From Salinisphaera sp. T31B1 (lineage in GTDB: Bacteria; Pseudomonadota; Gammaproteobacteria; Nevskiales; Salinisphaeraceae): a stretch of DNA of 64,000 nt. The translations under genes were made by a program, and so were the position numbers. Below, one piece after another: positions 51,067-59,501 of the stretch (position 1 is its first letter; the number at the start of each line of letters is the position of its first letter). The notes under the pieces were generated by a model. The model was not told the origin of the DNA. It searched no databases and worked only from the letters and a program-made list of their open reading frames with translations. The stretch is from positions 434,001 through 498,000 of the forward strand of contig NZ_APNH01000003.1 of the NCBI RefSeq assembly GCF_040361275.1, written 5' to 3'.

Positions 51067-51087
51067 TTGTGACGTAAGGCGTCACAA
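51067..51087. promoter_or_regulatory. Perfect 8-5-8 inverted repeat between pilM and mrcA
   Basis: TTGTGACG and CGTCACAA flank a 5-base spacer (TAAGG), roughly 200 bp upstream of pilM and 83 bp upstream of mrcA. It looks like an operator for a dimeric regulator. The TGTGA half-sites recall CRP/Vfr, but they are 9 bases apart instead of 6, so a standard CRP site does not fit. The rest of the 50868-51169 gap shows no gene. Confidence 0.55.
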
Positions 51088-51169
51088 ACCGACGTCCGGC
51101 AAAAAATCGCGCGGGCCGTTATCATGTCCCGGGTTTTTCCTCTAGCGGCTCGCCAGCCGTGCCTTGCCG

Positions 51170-53548
51170 ATGAAAGCGATGCCGCGTGCGTTGAAGTTTC
51201 TTGTCGTGTTGGTTGCCGGTCTGCTCTCAGCGGCCACGCTGGCCGTCTGTGTCGTCGGGGGGGTATATCTTTACTTCGGACCCCAGTTGCCCCAGGCCGG
51301 GGATATCGGCGAGCCGGAGCTCAACGAGCCTTTGCGGGTGTACACCGCCGATCGCAAGCTCATCGGCGAGTTCGGCCTGGAGCGGCGTCTGCCGCGTACC
51401 TACGATCAGATTCCGCCGGCCATGGTCCAGGCTTTCGTGGCCGCCGAGGACGACCGTTTCTTCGAGCACCCCGGGGTGGATTACCAGGGCATCATCCGTG
51501 CGGCGGTCAATCTCGTGGAGACCGGGCGCAAGACACAGGGTGGCTCGACCATCACGATGCAGCTGGCGCGCAATCTGTATCTCAGCAACGACCGTACCTA
51601 TGTGCGCAAGATCAAGGAGATCATTCTCGCACTGCGTATCGAGTCAGAGCTGACCAAGGAGCAGATCCTCGAGATCTATCTCAATAAAATTTATCTGGGC
51701 AATCGCGCCTACGGGGTAGGTGCGGCCTCGGAGGTGTACTACCACAAGCCGCTCGATGAGCTCACGCTCGCCCAGATGGCGATGATCGCCGGGTTGCCCA
51801 AGGCGCCGTCCCGCTACAATCCGTTGGCCAATCCCGAGCGCGCCAAGGAACGTCGGAACTACGTGCTGAGCCGCATGCACGCGCTCGGCGAGATCGACGA
51901 TAACGCGTTCGAGCAGGCAACGGCCGCGCCGGTGACCGCCGGCTCGGGCAGCAGCAAGGCGGCCGACGATCGCTACGAGGCCGACTACGTGGCTGAAATG
52001 GTGCGTCAGGATATTGTGGCGCGCTATGGAGACGAGGCCTATACCCAGGGTTTCGATGTCACCACGACGCTCGACAGTACACGTCAGCGCGCCGCCAACC
52101 GGGCGCTTCGGCGGGCGCTGCTGGGCTACGACGAGCGCCACAAGTGGCATGGGCCCGAAGACACACTCGATGCAGCCACACTCGACGATGCCGCCGCGCT
52201 CAAGAACGCGCTAGAGCAGTTCAGCGTCGAGGGCGGGCTGGTGCCGGCGGTGGTCATGAACGTGGGCAAGCGCTCGATTACGCTGACCACCGAGCAGTAT
52301 GGTCAGATCGAACTCGAGGCCGGCCAGATTCCCTGGTTGGGCAAGAACGATACCGCCGGCGCGCTGGTTTCCCGGGGCGACGTGGTTCGGCTGGCCTATA
52401 CCGGCAGCAAGGACGACAGCAAGGCCTGGACGCTGGCCGAGGTTCCGGACGTGCAGGGCGCTATCGTCGCGTTGAACCCGGACAACGGGGGCATTCAGGC
52501 GCTGGCCGGCGGCTTCGATTTTTCGTTGTCCAAGTACAACCGCGCGGTACAGGCCCGTCGTCAGCCGGGGTCGTCGTTCAAGCCGTTCCTGTATTCGGCT
52601 GCGTTGGCCAACGGCTTCACCACGGCCTCGGTGATCAACGACGCGCCGGTGGTCTACGACAGCCCGGGGCTGGATAATTCGTGGCGCCCGCAGAACTACA
52701 GCGGTCGTGTCTATGGCCCTACCCGGCTACGCGAGGGGCTGGTGCATTCGCGCAATCTGGTATCGATCCGGCTGTTGCGCAGCGTCGGAATCAATACCGC
52801 GATCAAACACATCAGCCAGTTCGGTCTGCCGGCCAATCAGATGCCGCGGGATCTGTCGATGGCGCTGGGCAGCGCCTCGTTCTCGCCGCTGCAGATGGCC
52901 CAGGGGTATGCGGTGTTCGCCAACGGCGGGTTCCGCGTCAAACCCTATTACATTCAGAAGATCACCGACGGCCGCGGCAAGACGCGCTTCGAGGCCGACC
53001 CGCAGGTCGCCTGTGAGAGCGTGGCCGGCTGTCCGTTTTTGAATGGCAGTACCGATGCATCGCGTCTGGCGCCGCGTGCCATCACCGCTGACAATGCCTA
53101 TCTTGTAGGCGACATGATGCGCGATGTCATCAAGCGCGGTACGGGTCGGCGCGCGCTCACGCTCGGGCGCTCCGATCTGTCGGGCAAAACGGGCACTACC
53201 AACGACCAGATCGATGCCTGGTTCGTCGGCTTCAACGCCGATCTCGTAGCGATCAGCTGGGTGGGTTTCGATCAGCTCAAGCCGATGGGACATAGCGAGA
53301 CCGGCGCGCACGCGGCATTGCCGATGTGGATCGATTTCATGCGTACGGCGCTCAAGGGCAAGCCGGAGGATCCGCCGGCGCGCCCGAGTGATCTGGTGAC
53401 CGTGCAGATCGACCCGGAGACTGGCCAGCGGGCGATCTACGGCGGCGGGATGCCGGAGATATTCGCTCCGGGCACGGCGCCGACCGAGGAGGAGGCACGC
53501 CATTCCGGCCGGAACGCGCCCTCCCACGAGGTCGAACAGTTGTTCTGA
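51170..53548 (+). CDS. mrcA: Penicillin-binding protein 1A (bifunctional transglycosylase/transpeptidase)
   Basis: The 792-residue class A PBP polymerises and cross-links peptidoglycan. It has an N-terminal membrane anchor, a GT51 domain with the catalytic Glu in 'FVAAEDDRFFEHPG' and 'GGSTITMQLARNLYLS', an OB-like insertion around residues 340-430, and the transpeptidase with 'PGSSFKPFLYSAAL' (SxxK), 'HSRNLVSIRLL' (SxN) and 'LSGKTGTTND' (KTG). The ATG at 51170 is preferred over a TTG two codons upstream. Divergent from pilM, as commonly found in gammaproteobacteria. Confidence 0.96.
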   Translation: MKAMPRALKFLVVLVAGLLSAATLAVCVVGGVYLYFGPQLPQAGDIGEPELNEPLRVYTADRKLIGEFGLERRLPRTYDQIPPAMVQAFVAAEDDRFFEHPGVDYQGIIRAAVNLVETGRKTQGGSTITMQLARNLYLSNDRTYVRKIKEIILALRIESELTKEQILEIYLNKIYLGNRAYGVGAASEVYYHKPLDELTLAQMAMIAGLPKAPSRYNPLANPERAKERRNYVLSRMHALGEIDDNAFEQATAAPVTAGSGSSKAADDRYEADYVAEMVRQDIVARYGDEAYTQGFDVTTTLDSTRQRAANRALRRALLGYDERHKWHGPEDTLDAATLDDAAALKNALEQFSVEGGLVPAVVMNVGKRSITLTTEQYGQIELEAGQIPWLGKNDTAGALVSRGDVVRLAYTGSKDDSKAWTLAEVPDVQGAIVALNPDNGGIQALAGGFDFSLSKYNRAVQARRQPGSSFKPFLYSAALANGFTTASVINDAPVVYDSPGLDNSWRPQNYSGRVYGPTRLREGLVHSRNLVSIRLLRSVGINTAIKHISQFGLPANQMPRDLSMALGSASFSPLQMAQGYAVFANGGFRVKPYYIQKITDGRGKTRFEADPQVACESVAGCPFLNGSTDASRLAPRAITADNAYLVGDMMRDVIKRGTGRRALTLGRSDLSGKTGTTNDQIDAWFVGFNADLVAISWVGFDQLKPMGHSETGAHAALPMWIDFMRTALKGKPEDPPARPSDLVTVQIDPETGQRAIYGGGMPEIFAPGTAPTEEEARHSGRNAPSHEVEQLF

Positions 53549-53585
53549 GCCCCCAGGGTTGGCTTCATAGCGCGGAGAGATCGAC

Positions 53586-54221
53586 ATGGCCAGCGCACGC
53601 AAGCAGCAAGCGCAACGACAGCATATGGCGCAGCTGGCGGCACGTCTGATGTCCGAACAGGGCATTCGTGATTTTCGTATCGCCAAGCAGAAGGCCGCGC
53701 AGCACCTTGGCATCGATGTGCGCAACAGCATCCTGCCCAAGAACAGTGAGATCGAGACGGCGCTGGCTGAACATCAGCGCCTGTTTGCCGGCGGCTCGCA
53801 GCCGGCCCGCCTGCGCGCGATGCGCGAGGCTGCATTGCAGGCGATGAAGCTGTTTGCCGATTTCCGCCCGCGTCTGGTTGGAGACGTTCTGTCGGGCTTG
53901 GCCGACGACCACTCCGATATCCAGCTGCACGTCTTCGCCGAGCAGTCGGAGGCCTTCGATCTGTTTCTTCAGGGTCAGGGCATTCCCTTCGAAATCGTCG
54001 AGCGACGTTATCGTGTCGGGCGCGATGCGCATCGCTTCTATCCGGCCTTCCGATTCGCCGCAGGCGAACACGGCTTCGAGGCCACGCTCTTCGCGGCCGG
54101 CGAAATTCGCGAAGCACCACGCAGCCTGGTCGACGGGGCGCCGATGAAACGCGCGAGCGCGGGTCAGCTCGAACAACTCATTGCCGATGACGACATCCGC
54201 GAACGACTCGCCGGCCTCTAG
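53586..54221 (+). CDS. Conserved hypothetical protein
   Basis: The 211-residue cytoplasmic protein has a basic, Gln-rich N-terminus ('ASARKQQAQRQHMAQLAARLM', split here by a short turn) and a central region 'HQRLFAGGSQPARLRAMREAALQAMKLF', followed by a mixed alpha/beta half ('FLQGQGIPFEIVERRYRVG'). The pattern of conserved-looking Arg, Asp and Pro positions suggests a nucleotide- or nucleic-acid-interacting fold, but I cannot name a family. Length and codon use look like a real gene. It overlaps the MFS gene by 35 bp. Confidence 0.75.
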   Translation: MASARKQQAQRQHMAQLAARLMSEQGIRDFRIAKQKAAQHLGIDVRNSILPKNSEIETALAEHQRLFAGGSQPARLRAMREAALQAMKLFADFRPRLVGDVLSGLADDHSDIQLHVFAEQSEAFDLFLQGQGIPFEIVERRYRVGRDAHRFYPAFRFAAGEHGFEATLFAAGEIREAPRSLVDGAPMKRASAGQLEQLIADDDIRERLAGL

Positions 54222-55671
54222 GCTCGCGCCCGGTCGACCGGCCCGAAAATGGCCGGTGACCGTCACCGTGATCATGGGCACGGTCGCGGTGGTGCTCAAC
54301 GCGACCGTCGTCAACGTCGCCATCCCGCCGATCATGGCCGATTTCGGCATGAGTCAGCTGGCCGCCCAATGGCTGGCTACGGGCTTCATGGCGGCGATGA
54401 CCGCGACCATGCTTGCCAGCGCCCGCATCATGGAACGCTTGGGCCAGCGGCGTACTTTCGAGATCTCGATCTGGCTGTTTCTAGTCGCCTGTCTGATTGC
54501 CGCGGCCAGTCCCACCAGCGGCGTGATGATCGCCGCCCGGATACTTCAGGGGGCGACCGCCGGCATCATTCAGCCACTAGCCCTCGTACTGATTTTCGAC
54601 GTCTTCGAGGACAACGAACGCGGCAAGGCGCTCGGGCTCTACGGCATGGGCGTGGTGCTGGCGCCCGCGCTCGGTCCAGCGGTCGGCGGTGTGCTGATCG
54701 ACTGGCTGTCGTGGCGCGCGATCTATCTGCCGGGCATTCCTTTCGGCCTGATGGCGCTCTGGGGCGCGAGACGTTATCTGTCGGATGACCGGCCGGCGCG
54801 AGTCGTGCCCTTCGACTGGCTGGGCCTGGCGTTGTTGTGCGCAAGTCTGGCGCTGCTGCTGATCGGCTTGTCGGAGCTCACCGAGGCAACACGGGTCGCC
54901 GCGGGGCTGATGGGCACCGGGCTCGTGGTACTAGTCGCCTTCATCGCGCGGATGGCTCGTGCCAAGTCGCCATTGATCGATCTGGCGGTGCTGGCCTATC
55001 CACGGTTTGCCCTGGCCAGCGTGCTGGCGATGGTCTATGGCGCCGGACTGTATGGTTCGACTTATCTGGTGCCGTTGCTGGCTCAAAGCGTGCAGCAGTT
55101 CTCGCCGAGCCTGACTGGTCTGGTGATGATGCCGGCCGGGCTTGCGCTGATGCTGATCTTCCCGATATCCGGCCGACTGGCCGATCGTATGCCGGCGCAC
55201 CGGTTGATTCTGCTGGGTTGTGCCGGGTTTGCGCTGGGCATCGCCGGAGTGGCGACCAGCGGCCCGGCCACCGGCTTCGTTGTCCTGGCCGGCTGGATCG
55301 CCTTCGGCCGCATGGCGCTGGGCATCATGATGCCCGCCTTGAATATCGGCGGGCTCCGCAGTCTGCCCGATTCGCTCACTCACCAGGGCTCGGGCATGAT
55401 CAACTTCACCCGTCAATTGGGAGGCGCGTTCGGGGTGAACCTGTTTGCCTTGCTACTCCAATGGCGGGTCGGCGCGGGTCTGGAAGGGCATGTCGATCTG
55501 CAGCGGCTGTTTGCAGGCGCGGCGAATACGCCCGATACGCTGAAGGCCTTGACAATCGGCTTCCGCGAGACCCTCATAGTGTTGTCGCTATTGTTTGTTC
55601 TGGCGATGGTATTGGCAGTGGCGATGGGGAGACTGCATGCAAAATTTCGAACGAATTCTTCTGGCCTATGA
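54187..55671 (+). CDS. MFS drug-efflux transporter, DHA2 (14-helix, EmrB/QacA-like)
   Basis: The 494-residue membrane protein has about 14 hydrophobic segments. Signatures are 'NATVVNVAIPPIMADF' with the Asn-Val-Ala-Pro motif of TM1, 'RIMERLGQRRTFEIS' (motif A), 'ARILQGATAGIIQPLALVLIFDVF' (motif B) and 'GVVLAPALGPAVGGVLID' (motif C, antiporter). No HlyD-type partner is adjacent, so it may work alone or with a distant one. It overlaps both neighbouring genes by 35 bp. Natural substrate unknown. Confidence 0.9.
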   Translation: MTTSANDSPASRLAPGRPARKWPVTVTVIMGTVAVVLNATVVNVAIPPIMADFGMSQLAAQWLATGFMAAMTATMLASARIMERLGQRRTFEISIWLFLVACLIAAASPTSGVMIAARILQGATAGIIQPLALVLIFDVFEDNERGKALGLYGMGVVLAPALGPAVGGVLIDWLSWRAIYLPGIPFGLMALWGARRYLSDDRPARVVPFDWLGLALLCASLALLLIGLSELTEATRVAAGLMGTGLVVLVAFIARMARAKSPLIDLAVLAYPRFALASVLAMVYGAGLYGSTYLVPLLAQSVQQFSPSLTGLVMMPAGLALMLIFPISGRLADRMPAHRLILLGCAGFALGIAGVATSGPATGFVVLAGWIAFGRMALGIMMPALNIGGLRSLPDSLTHQGSGMINFTRQLGGAFGVNLFALLLQWRVGAGLEGHVDLQRLFAGAANTPDTLKALTIGFRETLIVLSLLFVLAMVLAVAMGRLHAKFRTNSSGL

Positions 55672-56095
55672 CGGCAGCGAGCAGGGGCGGGTGGCGCTCA
55701 GACGTACGCTGCCGCTACTGGGCGCCGGCGAAGTCGAGGTGCACCTGCTGGCCGTGGTGCCGCTGACCGGTGCGGTTGCCGCCGCCGAGGGTTTTTATAC
55801 CGAGAGCATGTACGAGGCCGAGCGCGAGCGGATCGAAAAGATCCTTGCTGAAGGTGTGAGCCTGCTCGAGCAGCGCGGCATCGACGCACAGGGCCATCTG
55901 CGGGCAGGCGAGCCGGCTCATCAGATCGCCAAGCTCGCCGAGGAACTCCGGGTGAATCTGGTGGTGGTCGGCCACCAGCGCCGCGGCGTATTGGCACGTT
56001 GGTGGCAGGGTTCGGTCGGCGCCTCCCTGCTCGATCGGCTCGACTGCAGCCTGCTGGTCGCCCAGGCCTGTGAGGCGGATCAGCCGTCGAGCTGA
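55637..56095 (+). CDS. Universal stress protein, UspA family
   Basis: The 152-residue protein has the Usp fold: 'ERILLAYDGSEQGRVALRR' at the N-terminus and the ATP-loop region 'NLVVVGHQRRGVLARWWQGSVGASLLDRLDCSLLVAQ' in pieces matching G-2x-G-9x-G-S. That suggests an ATP-binding member. It begins within the end of the MFS gene (35 bp overlap), so its expression follows the transporter. Role in stress endurance is inferred from the family. Confidence 0.9.
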   Translation: MQNFERILLAYDGSEQGRVALRRTLPLLGAGEVEVHLLAVVPLTGAVAAAEGFYTESMYEAERERIEKILAEGVSLLEQRGIDAQGHLRAGEPAHQIAKLAEELRVNLVVVGHQRRGVLARWWQGSVGASLLDRLDCSLLVAQACEADQPSS

Positions 56096-56105
56096 CCGCG
56101 ACGGC

Positions 56106-56906
56106 TCAGTCCGGCACGTATCCAAGCCAATCGTGTTCGGTATCGCCGAACGCGATGAACCACTCGTTGAGCAGACTATCGGTGACGTTGTAGCGCAGCG
56201 TCTCGCCCTGCGTATCGGTCACCCGCCCGCCCGCGGCGGCGAGCACGGCATGGCCGGCGGCGGTATCCCACTCGCTGGTCGGACCCAGTCTTGGATAGAA
56301 GTCGGCGGCCCCTTCGGCGATCACGCAGAACTTCAGCGACGAACCCATGGTCACGGGTTCGTAGTCGGGCATGCGCGCCAGCAGTTCGTCGATCTCGGGC
56401 GAGCGATGCGAGCGTGATACCAGCACGCGTGGGCGGGCGGCGTTGGCGGGCACGACTCGAATCGCCTGCGGTGCGGCGTCGCCGATCTGGCGGAACGCGC
56501 CGAGACCGCGGCCCGCGAACCAGACCGTGTCGAGTACCGGTGCGTACACCGCGCCCAGCACCGGCTCGTGATCGCGTATGAGCGCGATGTTGATGGTGAA
56601 CTGATCGTTTTTCTTGACGAACTCGCGGGTGCCGTCGAGCGGGTCGATCAGCCAGTATTCCGGCCACTGAGAGCGCGTATCGAACGCGATGCTCGCGCCT
56701 TCCTCGGACAGCTGGGGTGTGTCGGGGGTCAAACGCTCGAGCGCTGCCTTGATGCTGCGATGGGCTGCCAGATCGGCCTGGGTCAGCGGGCTGTCGTCGT
56801 CCTTGGTCTGGACATCGAAGTCGCTGTGGTAGATCGGCAATGTCTTCTGGCCGGCGGCAACGGCGATATCGCAGATCTCGTCGAGCAGGTCGCGCGTGAT
56901 TTCCAT
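56106..56906 (-). CDS. cysQ: 3'(2'),5'-bisphosphate nucleotidase
   Basis: Hydrolyses PAP to AMP, clearing the by-product of sulfate assimilation. The 266-residue inositol-monophosphatase-fold protein shows 'DSPLTQADLAAH', 'QLSEEGA', the metal motif 'YWLIDPLDGTREFVKKNDQFTINIALI' in parts (DPLDGT) and 'SEWDTAAGHAVLAAAGG'. The ATG at 56906 (MEITRDLLDEICDIA) is chosen over starts further upstream that add unconserved residues. Convergent with the UspA gene, 10 bp apart. Confidence 0.94.
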   Translation of the reverse strand: MEITRDLLDEICDIAVAAGQKTLPIYHSDFDVQTKDDDSPLTQADLAAHRSIKAALERLTPDTPQLSEEGASIAFDTRSQWPEYWLIDPLDGTREFVKKNDQFTINIALIRDHEPVLGAVYAPVLDTVWFAGRGLGAFRQIGDAAPQAIRVVPANAARPRVLVSRSHRSPEIDELLARMPDYEPVTMGSSLKFCVIAEGAADFYPRLGPTSEWDTAAGHAVLAAAGGRVTDTQGETLRYNVTDSLLNEWFIAFGDTEHDWLGYVPD

Positions 56907-57389
56907 GGCATTTTGCGGTAAGCGAACACGATCGCGCATCATACCTGTCGCGCGTTCGCGGCCCAATTGCGGCGTATCGTGATTGCCGTGATGCCCGCAT
57001 GCCGATCCGCGCGCCCGTCGTGCTGTGCCGAGTGGCTAATCGAGCGCGCCGCGCCGAACCAGTTGATAACAATTGGCGGACGCACGGACGCACGGACGCA
57101 CGGACGCCGCTGCCGAGCTCGCCGCGGGCGACGAGCGGATATCGCTGACGAAGCGCTGTATCGTCGAATGAATGGCACTCGACGGCCGTCGGCACGCGCA
57201 GTGCGAAGGCGGTCTGCTAGCGGCCGAATTCGTCAATCTGCCAGCTTCGGCCGCCGATGACGCAGCCGGCCCCGGTGTCGGCGGCCAGCTGCCTCGGTTG
57301 TTTTTCGACCGCGGGCCGCGAGCCAAGCTCGAAGATATCATCCAGCGATGCGCATTCTCAGGCGGCCACGGCGCATGCTTTCCACGCGT
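56907..57389. other. 483 bp region without a recognisable gene
   Basis: It separates cysQ from rhlB, both on the minus strand. Short frames on either strand lack motifs and have biased Arg/Ala/Ser composition typical of chance frames in GC-rich DNA. It contains the tandem 8-mer repeat at 57077-57108. A promoter for cysQ should lie at its left side. A decayed gene is possible. Confidence 0.4.
57077..57108. repeat. Tandem repeat, four copies of an 8-mer
   Basis: CGGACGCA is repeated three times head to tail and followed by a fourth copy ending in C (CGGACGCC). It lies about 170 bp upstream of cysQ. Short tandem repeats can vary in number by slippage; here no gene frame depends on it as far as I can see. 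Confidence 0.85.
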
Positions 57390-58694
57390 TCAGGCGCGGC
57401 GAGAGCGTGGGCGTCTCGATCCGCCGTTGCGCGACCCGCCGCGGCGTTTGCGGGGACGGCGGGCCGGTACGGTCACGTCGTCGGCGAAGGCATCGGCGGT
57501 CGGCATCTCGGCCTCGATCTTGTGCTCTATGTAGGCTTCGATATCCGGCAGCGAGTACACGTACTCCTCGCAGGCGAACGATATGGCACTACCGGTGTTG
57601 CCGGCACGTGCGGTGCGGCCAATCCGGTGTACATAGTCCTGGGCATCCTGGGGCAGATCGTAGTTGATCACATGCGTGACGTCGGGAATGTGCAGCCCGC
57701 GTGCCGCCACGTCGGTGGCCACCATGATCGGCAGTTCGCCGGTCTTGAACTGTTCGAGTAGCCGCAGCCGCTTGTTCTGAGCGACATCGCCGGACAGCGT
57801 GGCGGCATCGAAGCCGTTGGCGTTGAGCCCGTCCTCGATGAACTCGGCGGTACGTTTGGTATTGATGAAAATCAGCGTGCGGCCGTTGTCGATCTGGCGC
57901 AGCGTGCCGATCAGCAACGCGAGTTTGTCGTCCTTGGAGACGTGATAAAGCTGCTGCGTGATCGCGCCGATATTGACGGTCTCGGTATCGGTGCGGATCA
58001 GCGTCGGGCTGTTCATGTGCTCGTAGGCCAACTCGAGCACCCGATGGCTCAGGGTCGCCGAGAACAGCAGGTTCTGGCGGCGCTCCGGGGCAGGCATCTT
58101 GCGGAACAGATAACGGATGTCGTTGATGAAGCCCAGATCGAACATGCGGTCGGCCTCGTCGAGTACCGCCACCTCGATCGCTTTGAGCGTATAGATCTTC
58201 TGCTTGTAGTAGTCGATCAGACGCCCCGGTGTGCCGATGAGCACGTCCACGCCGTCGGCGATGGCCTGGCGCTGCTCTTCGTACCCGGTGCCGCCGTAGC
58301 AGACCACGCACTTGAGGCCGGTGTCCGCGGCCAGCGGCAGGGCGTCCTTATAGATCTGGTCGGCGAGTTCGCGCGTGGGTGCCAGTATCAGCGCGCGCGG
58401 CTGACTGGCCCGGGCGGGCGCGTCGTCGCTGGGCTGGGGCTCGTCGCGCAGCAGCCGGTGCAGGGTGGCCAGCAGAAACGCGGCCGTCTTGCCGGTGCCG
58501 GTATGGGCCTGGCCGGCGATATCGGTACCCTTGATCGCCAGCGGCAGCGTTTCGGCCTGGATCGGCGTGGCGTGGGTGAACCCTCGCGCGTCGAGCCCGG
58601 AGACGATGGTCGGGTGCAGTCCGAGGCTGTCGAGCCGCGTGTCGGTGAGCAGCTTTTTCTGTTCGGTCGCCGCTGGGGAGGATGTCTGGGTCAT
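57390..58694 (-). CDS. rhlB: DEAD-box ATP-dependent RNA helicase RhlB
   Basis: The 434-residue helicase has all DEAD-box motifs in order: Q-motif 'GFTHATPIQAETL', I 'GQAHTGTGKTAAF', Ia 'LAPTRELADQIY', 'IGTPGRLIDY', II 'VAVLDEADRMF', III 'LLFSATLSH', 'TLIFINTKRTAEF', 'VATDVAARGLHIP' and VI 'YVHRIGRTARAG'. The C-terminal tail is Arg/Gly-rich, typical for RhlB. In E. coli RhlB partners RNase E in the degradosome. The ATG at 58694 (MTQTSS) is selected. Divergent from trxA-rho, as in enterobacteria. Confidence 0.94.
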   Translation of the reverse strand: MTQTSSPAATEQKKLLTDTRLDSLGLHPTIVSGLDARGFTHATPIQAETLPLAIKGTDIAGQAHTGTGKTAAFLLATLHRLLRDEPQPSDDAPARASQPRALILAPTRELADQIYKDALPLAADTGLKCVVCYGGTGYEEQRQAIADGVDVLIGTPGRLIDYYKQKIYTLKAIEVAVLDEADRMFDLGFINDIRYLFRKMPAPERRQNLLFSATLSHRVLELAYEHMNSPTLIRTDTETVNIGAITQQLYHVSKDDKLALLIGTLRQIDNGRTLIFINTKRTAEFIEDGLNANGFDAATLSGDVAQNKRLRLLEQFKTGELPIMVATDVAARGLHIPDVTHVINYDLPQDAQDYVHRIGRTARAGNTGSAISFACEEYVYSLPDIEAYIEHKIEAEMPTADAFADDVTVPARRPRKRRGGSRNGGSRRPRSRRA

Positions 58695-59038
58695 ATTGGC
58701 CTTTTCGAGACGGGTGGGGTCAGGTGTCGCACACGAAACCACACAGGGGTTGAAAAACGTGCCGAGATAGGCTCCAATAGCCTTCACCGTTGCGAAGACG
58801 ACATTTCGCTGCACTGTTCGAGTCGTCTCGACTCGTAATCCGGCACGGTTTTTCCAGCAATCCGCACTATAACAGCTTGTGATCTCCACGGTTGTCGGAT
58901 GCTCGGTCGGAGCGCGCCCGTGGCTGCAGCTTGCAAACATTCGTTCGTGCCCTTAATTATTTGACCGTATGCGCATCTGCCGCATTGCCGGCACGACGTG
59001 ACAGCCCATTTGTCCTTTCTCATTCTTCGAGGACGTTC
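58695..59038. promoter_or_regulatory. Divergent regulatory region of rhlB and trxA
   Basis: This 344 bp gap has no gene. It holds a perfect inverted repeat CGAGTCG-TCT-CGACTCG at 58819-58835, about 125 bp upstream of rhlB, and an AT-rich patch (TTAATTATTTGACC) near 58953-58966, upstream of trxA. The latter is the likely site of a trxA promoter. The inverted repeat may form a hairpin in the rhlB leader. Confidence 0.5.
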
Positions 59039-59365
59039 ATGAGTGAAAACATCGTAAAAGTCAGTGACGACAGTTTCGATAAAGACGTGTTGTCAGCCTC
59101 CGGCCCCGTACTGGTCGACTACTGGGCCGAGTGGTGCGGCCCATGCAAGATGATCGCGCCGGTCCTCGACGAGATCGCCGACGAGTACGAAGGCAAGCTC
59201 ACGGTCGCCAAGCTCAATATTGACGACAACCCCAACACGCCGCCGCGCTACGGCATTCGTGGTATTCCCACGCTGATGCTGTTCAAGGACGGTGAGGTAG
59301 CCGGCACCAAGGTTGGCTCCGTGTCCAAGACCCAGCTGGCCGAGTTTGTCGATCAGCACATCTAG
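59039..59365 (+). CDS. trxA: Thioredoxin 1
   Basis: A 108-residue thioredoxin with the redox site '[14 protein letters not shown]' and the cis-Pro loop '[14 protein letters not shown]'. It reduces protein disulfides in the cytoplasm using thioredoxin reductase. Length is standard. An AGGACG ribosome site precedes the ATG. It is followed by a hairpin and then rho, the conserved trxA-rho arrangement. Confidence 0.97.
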   Translation: MSENIVKVSDDSFDKDVLSASGPVLVDYWAEWCGPCKMIAPVLDEIADEYEGKLTVAKLNIDDNPNTPPRYGIRGIPTLMLFKDGEVAGTKVGSVSKTQLAEFVDQHI

Positions 59366-59373
59366 ACCGTATC

Positions 59374-59403
59374 GGGCCACCGGCAGCCGTCGGTGGCCCT
59401 TTC
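59374..59403 (+). terminator. Terminator or attenuator hairpin between trxA and rho
   Basis: Perfect 9-base arms GGGCCACCG and CGGTGGCCC around an 8-base loop, followed by a short TTT. The weak T tract suggests partial termination, which would separate abundant trxA message from read-through into rho. Confidence 0.7.
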
Positions 59404-59426
59404 GATCGCATCCGCCGGATGCGATC
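59404..59426 (+). repeat. Near-perfect palindrome in the rho leader
   Basis: GATCGCATCCG and CGGATGCGATC face each other with one base (C) between, immediately after the trxA-rho hairpin. As RNA it folds into a long stem; as DNA it could be a dimer binding site. It lies 76 bp before the rho start codon. Confidence 0.65.
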
Positions 59427-59429
59427 CGC

Positions 59430-59495
59430 ATGAAGCGATTCCCGCGACCTGCATTTTTCCAAGCGGAGCACCCAATGTTTCGCTGCAACCCGTAG
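59430..59495 (+). other. Candidate 21-codon leader ORF before rho
   Basis: ATG at 59430 opens a 21-codon frame (MKRFPRPAFFQAEHPMFRCNP) that stops 6 bp before the rho GTG. No strong ribosome site precedes it. E. coli also has a short leader frame (rhoL) before rho but of unrelated sequence. It may be chance; position is the only support. Confidence 0.3.
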
Positions 59496-59501
59496 ATAGC
59501 C

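Noticed and set aside
51067-51087. CRP/Vfr binding site
   Set aside because: Half-sites TGTGA and TCACA are present, but the spacer is 9 bases instead of 6. Kept only as an unnamed inverted repeat.
57036-57534. Short frames in the cysQ-rhlB gap as genes
   Set aside because: They overlap each other on both strands, include the tandem repeat and show no conserved pattern.
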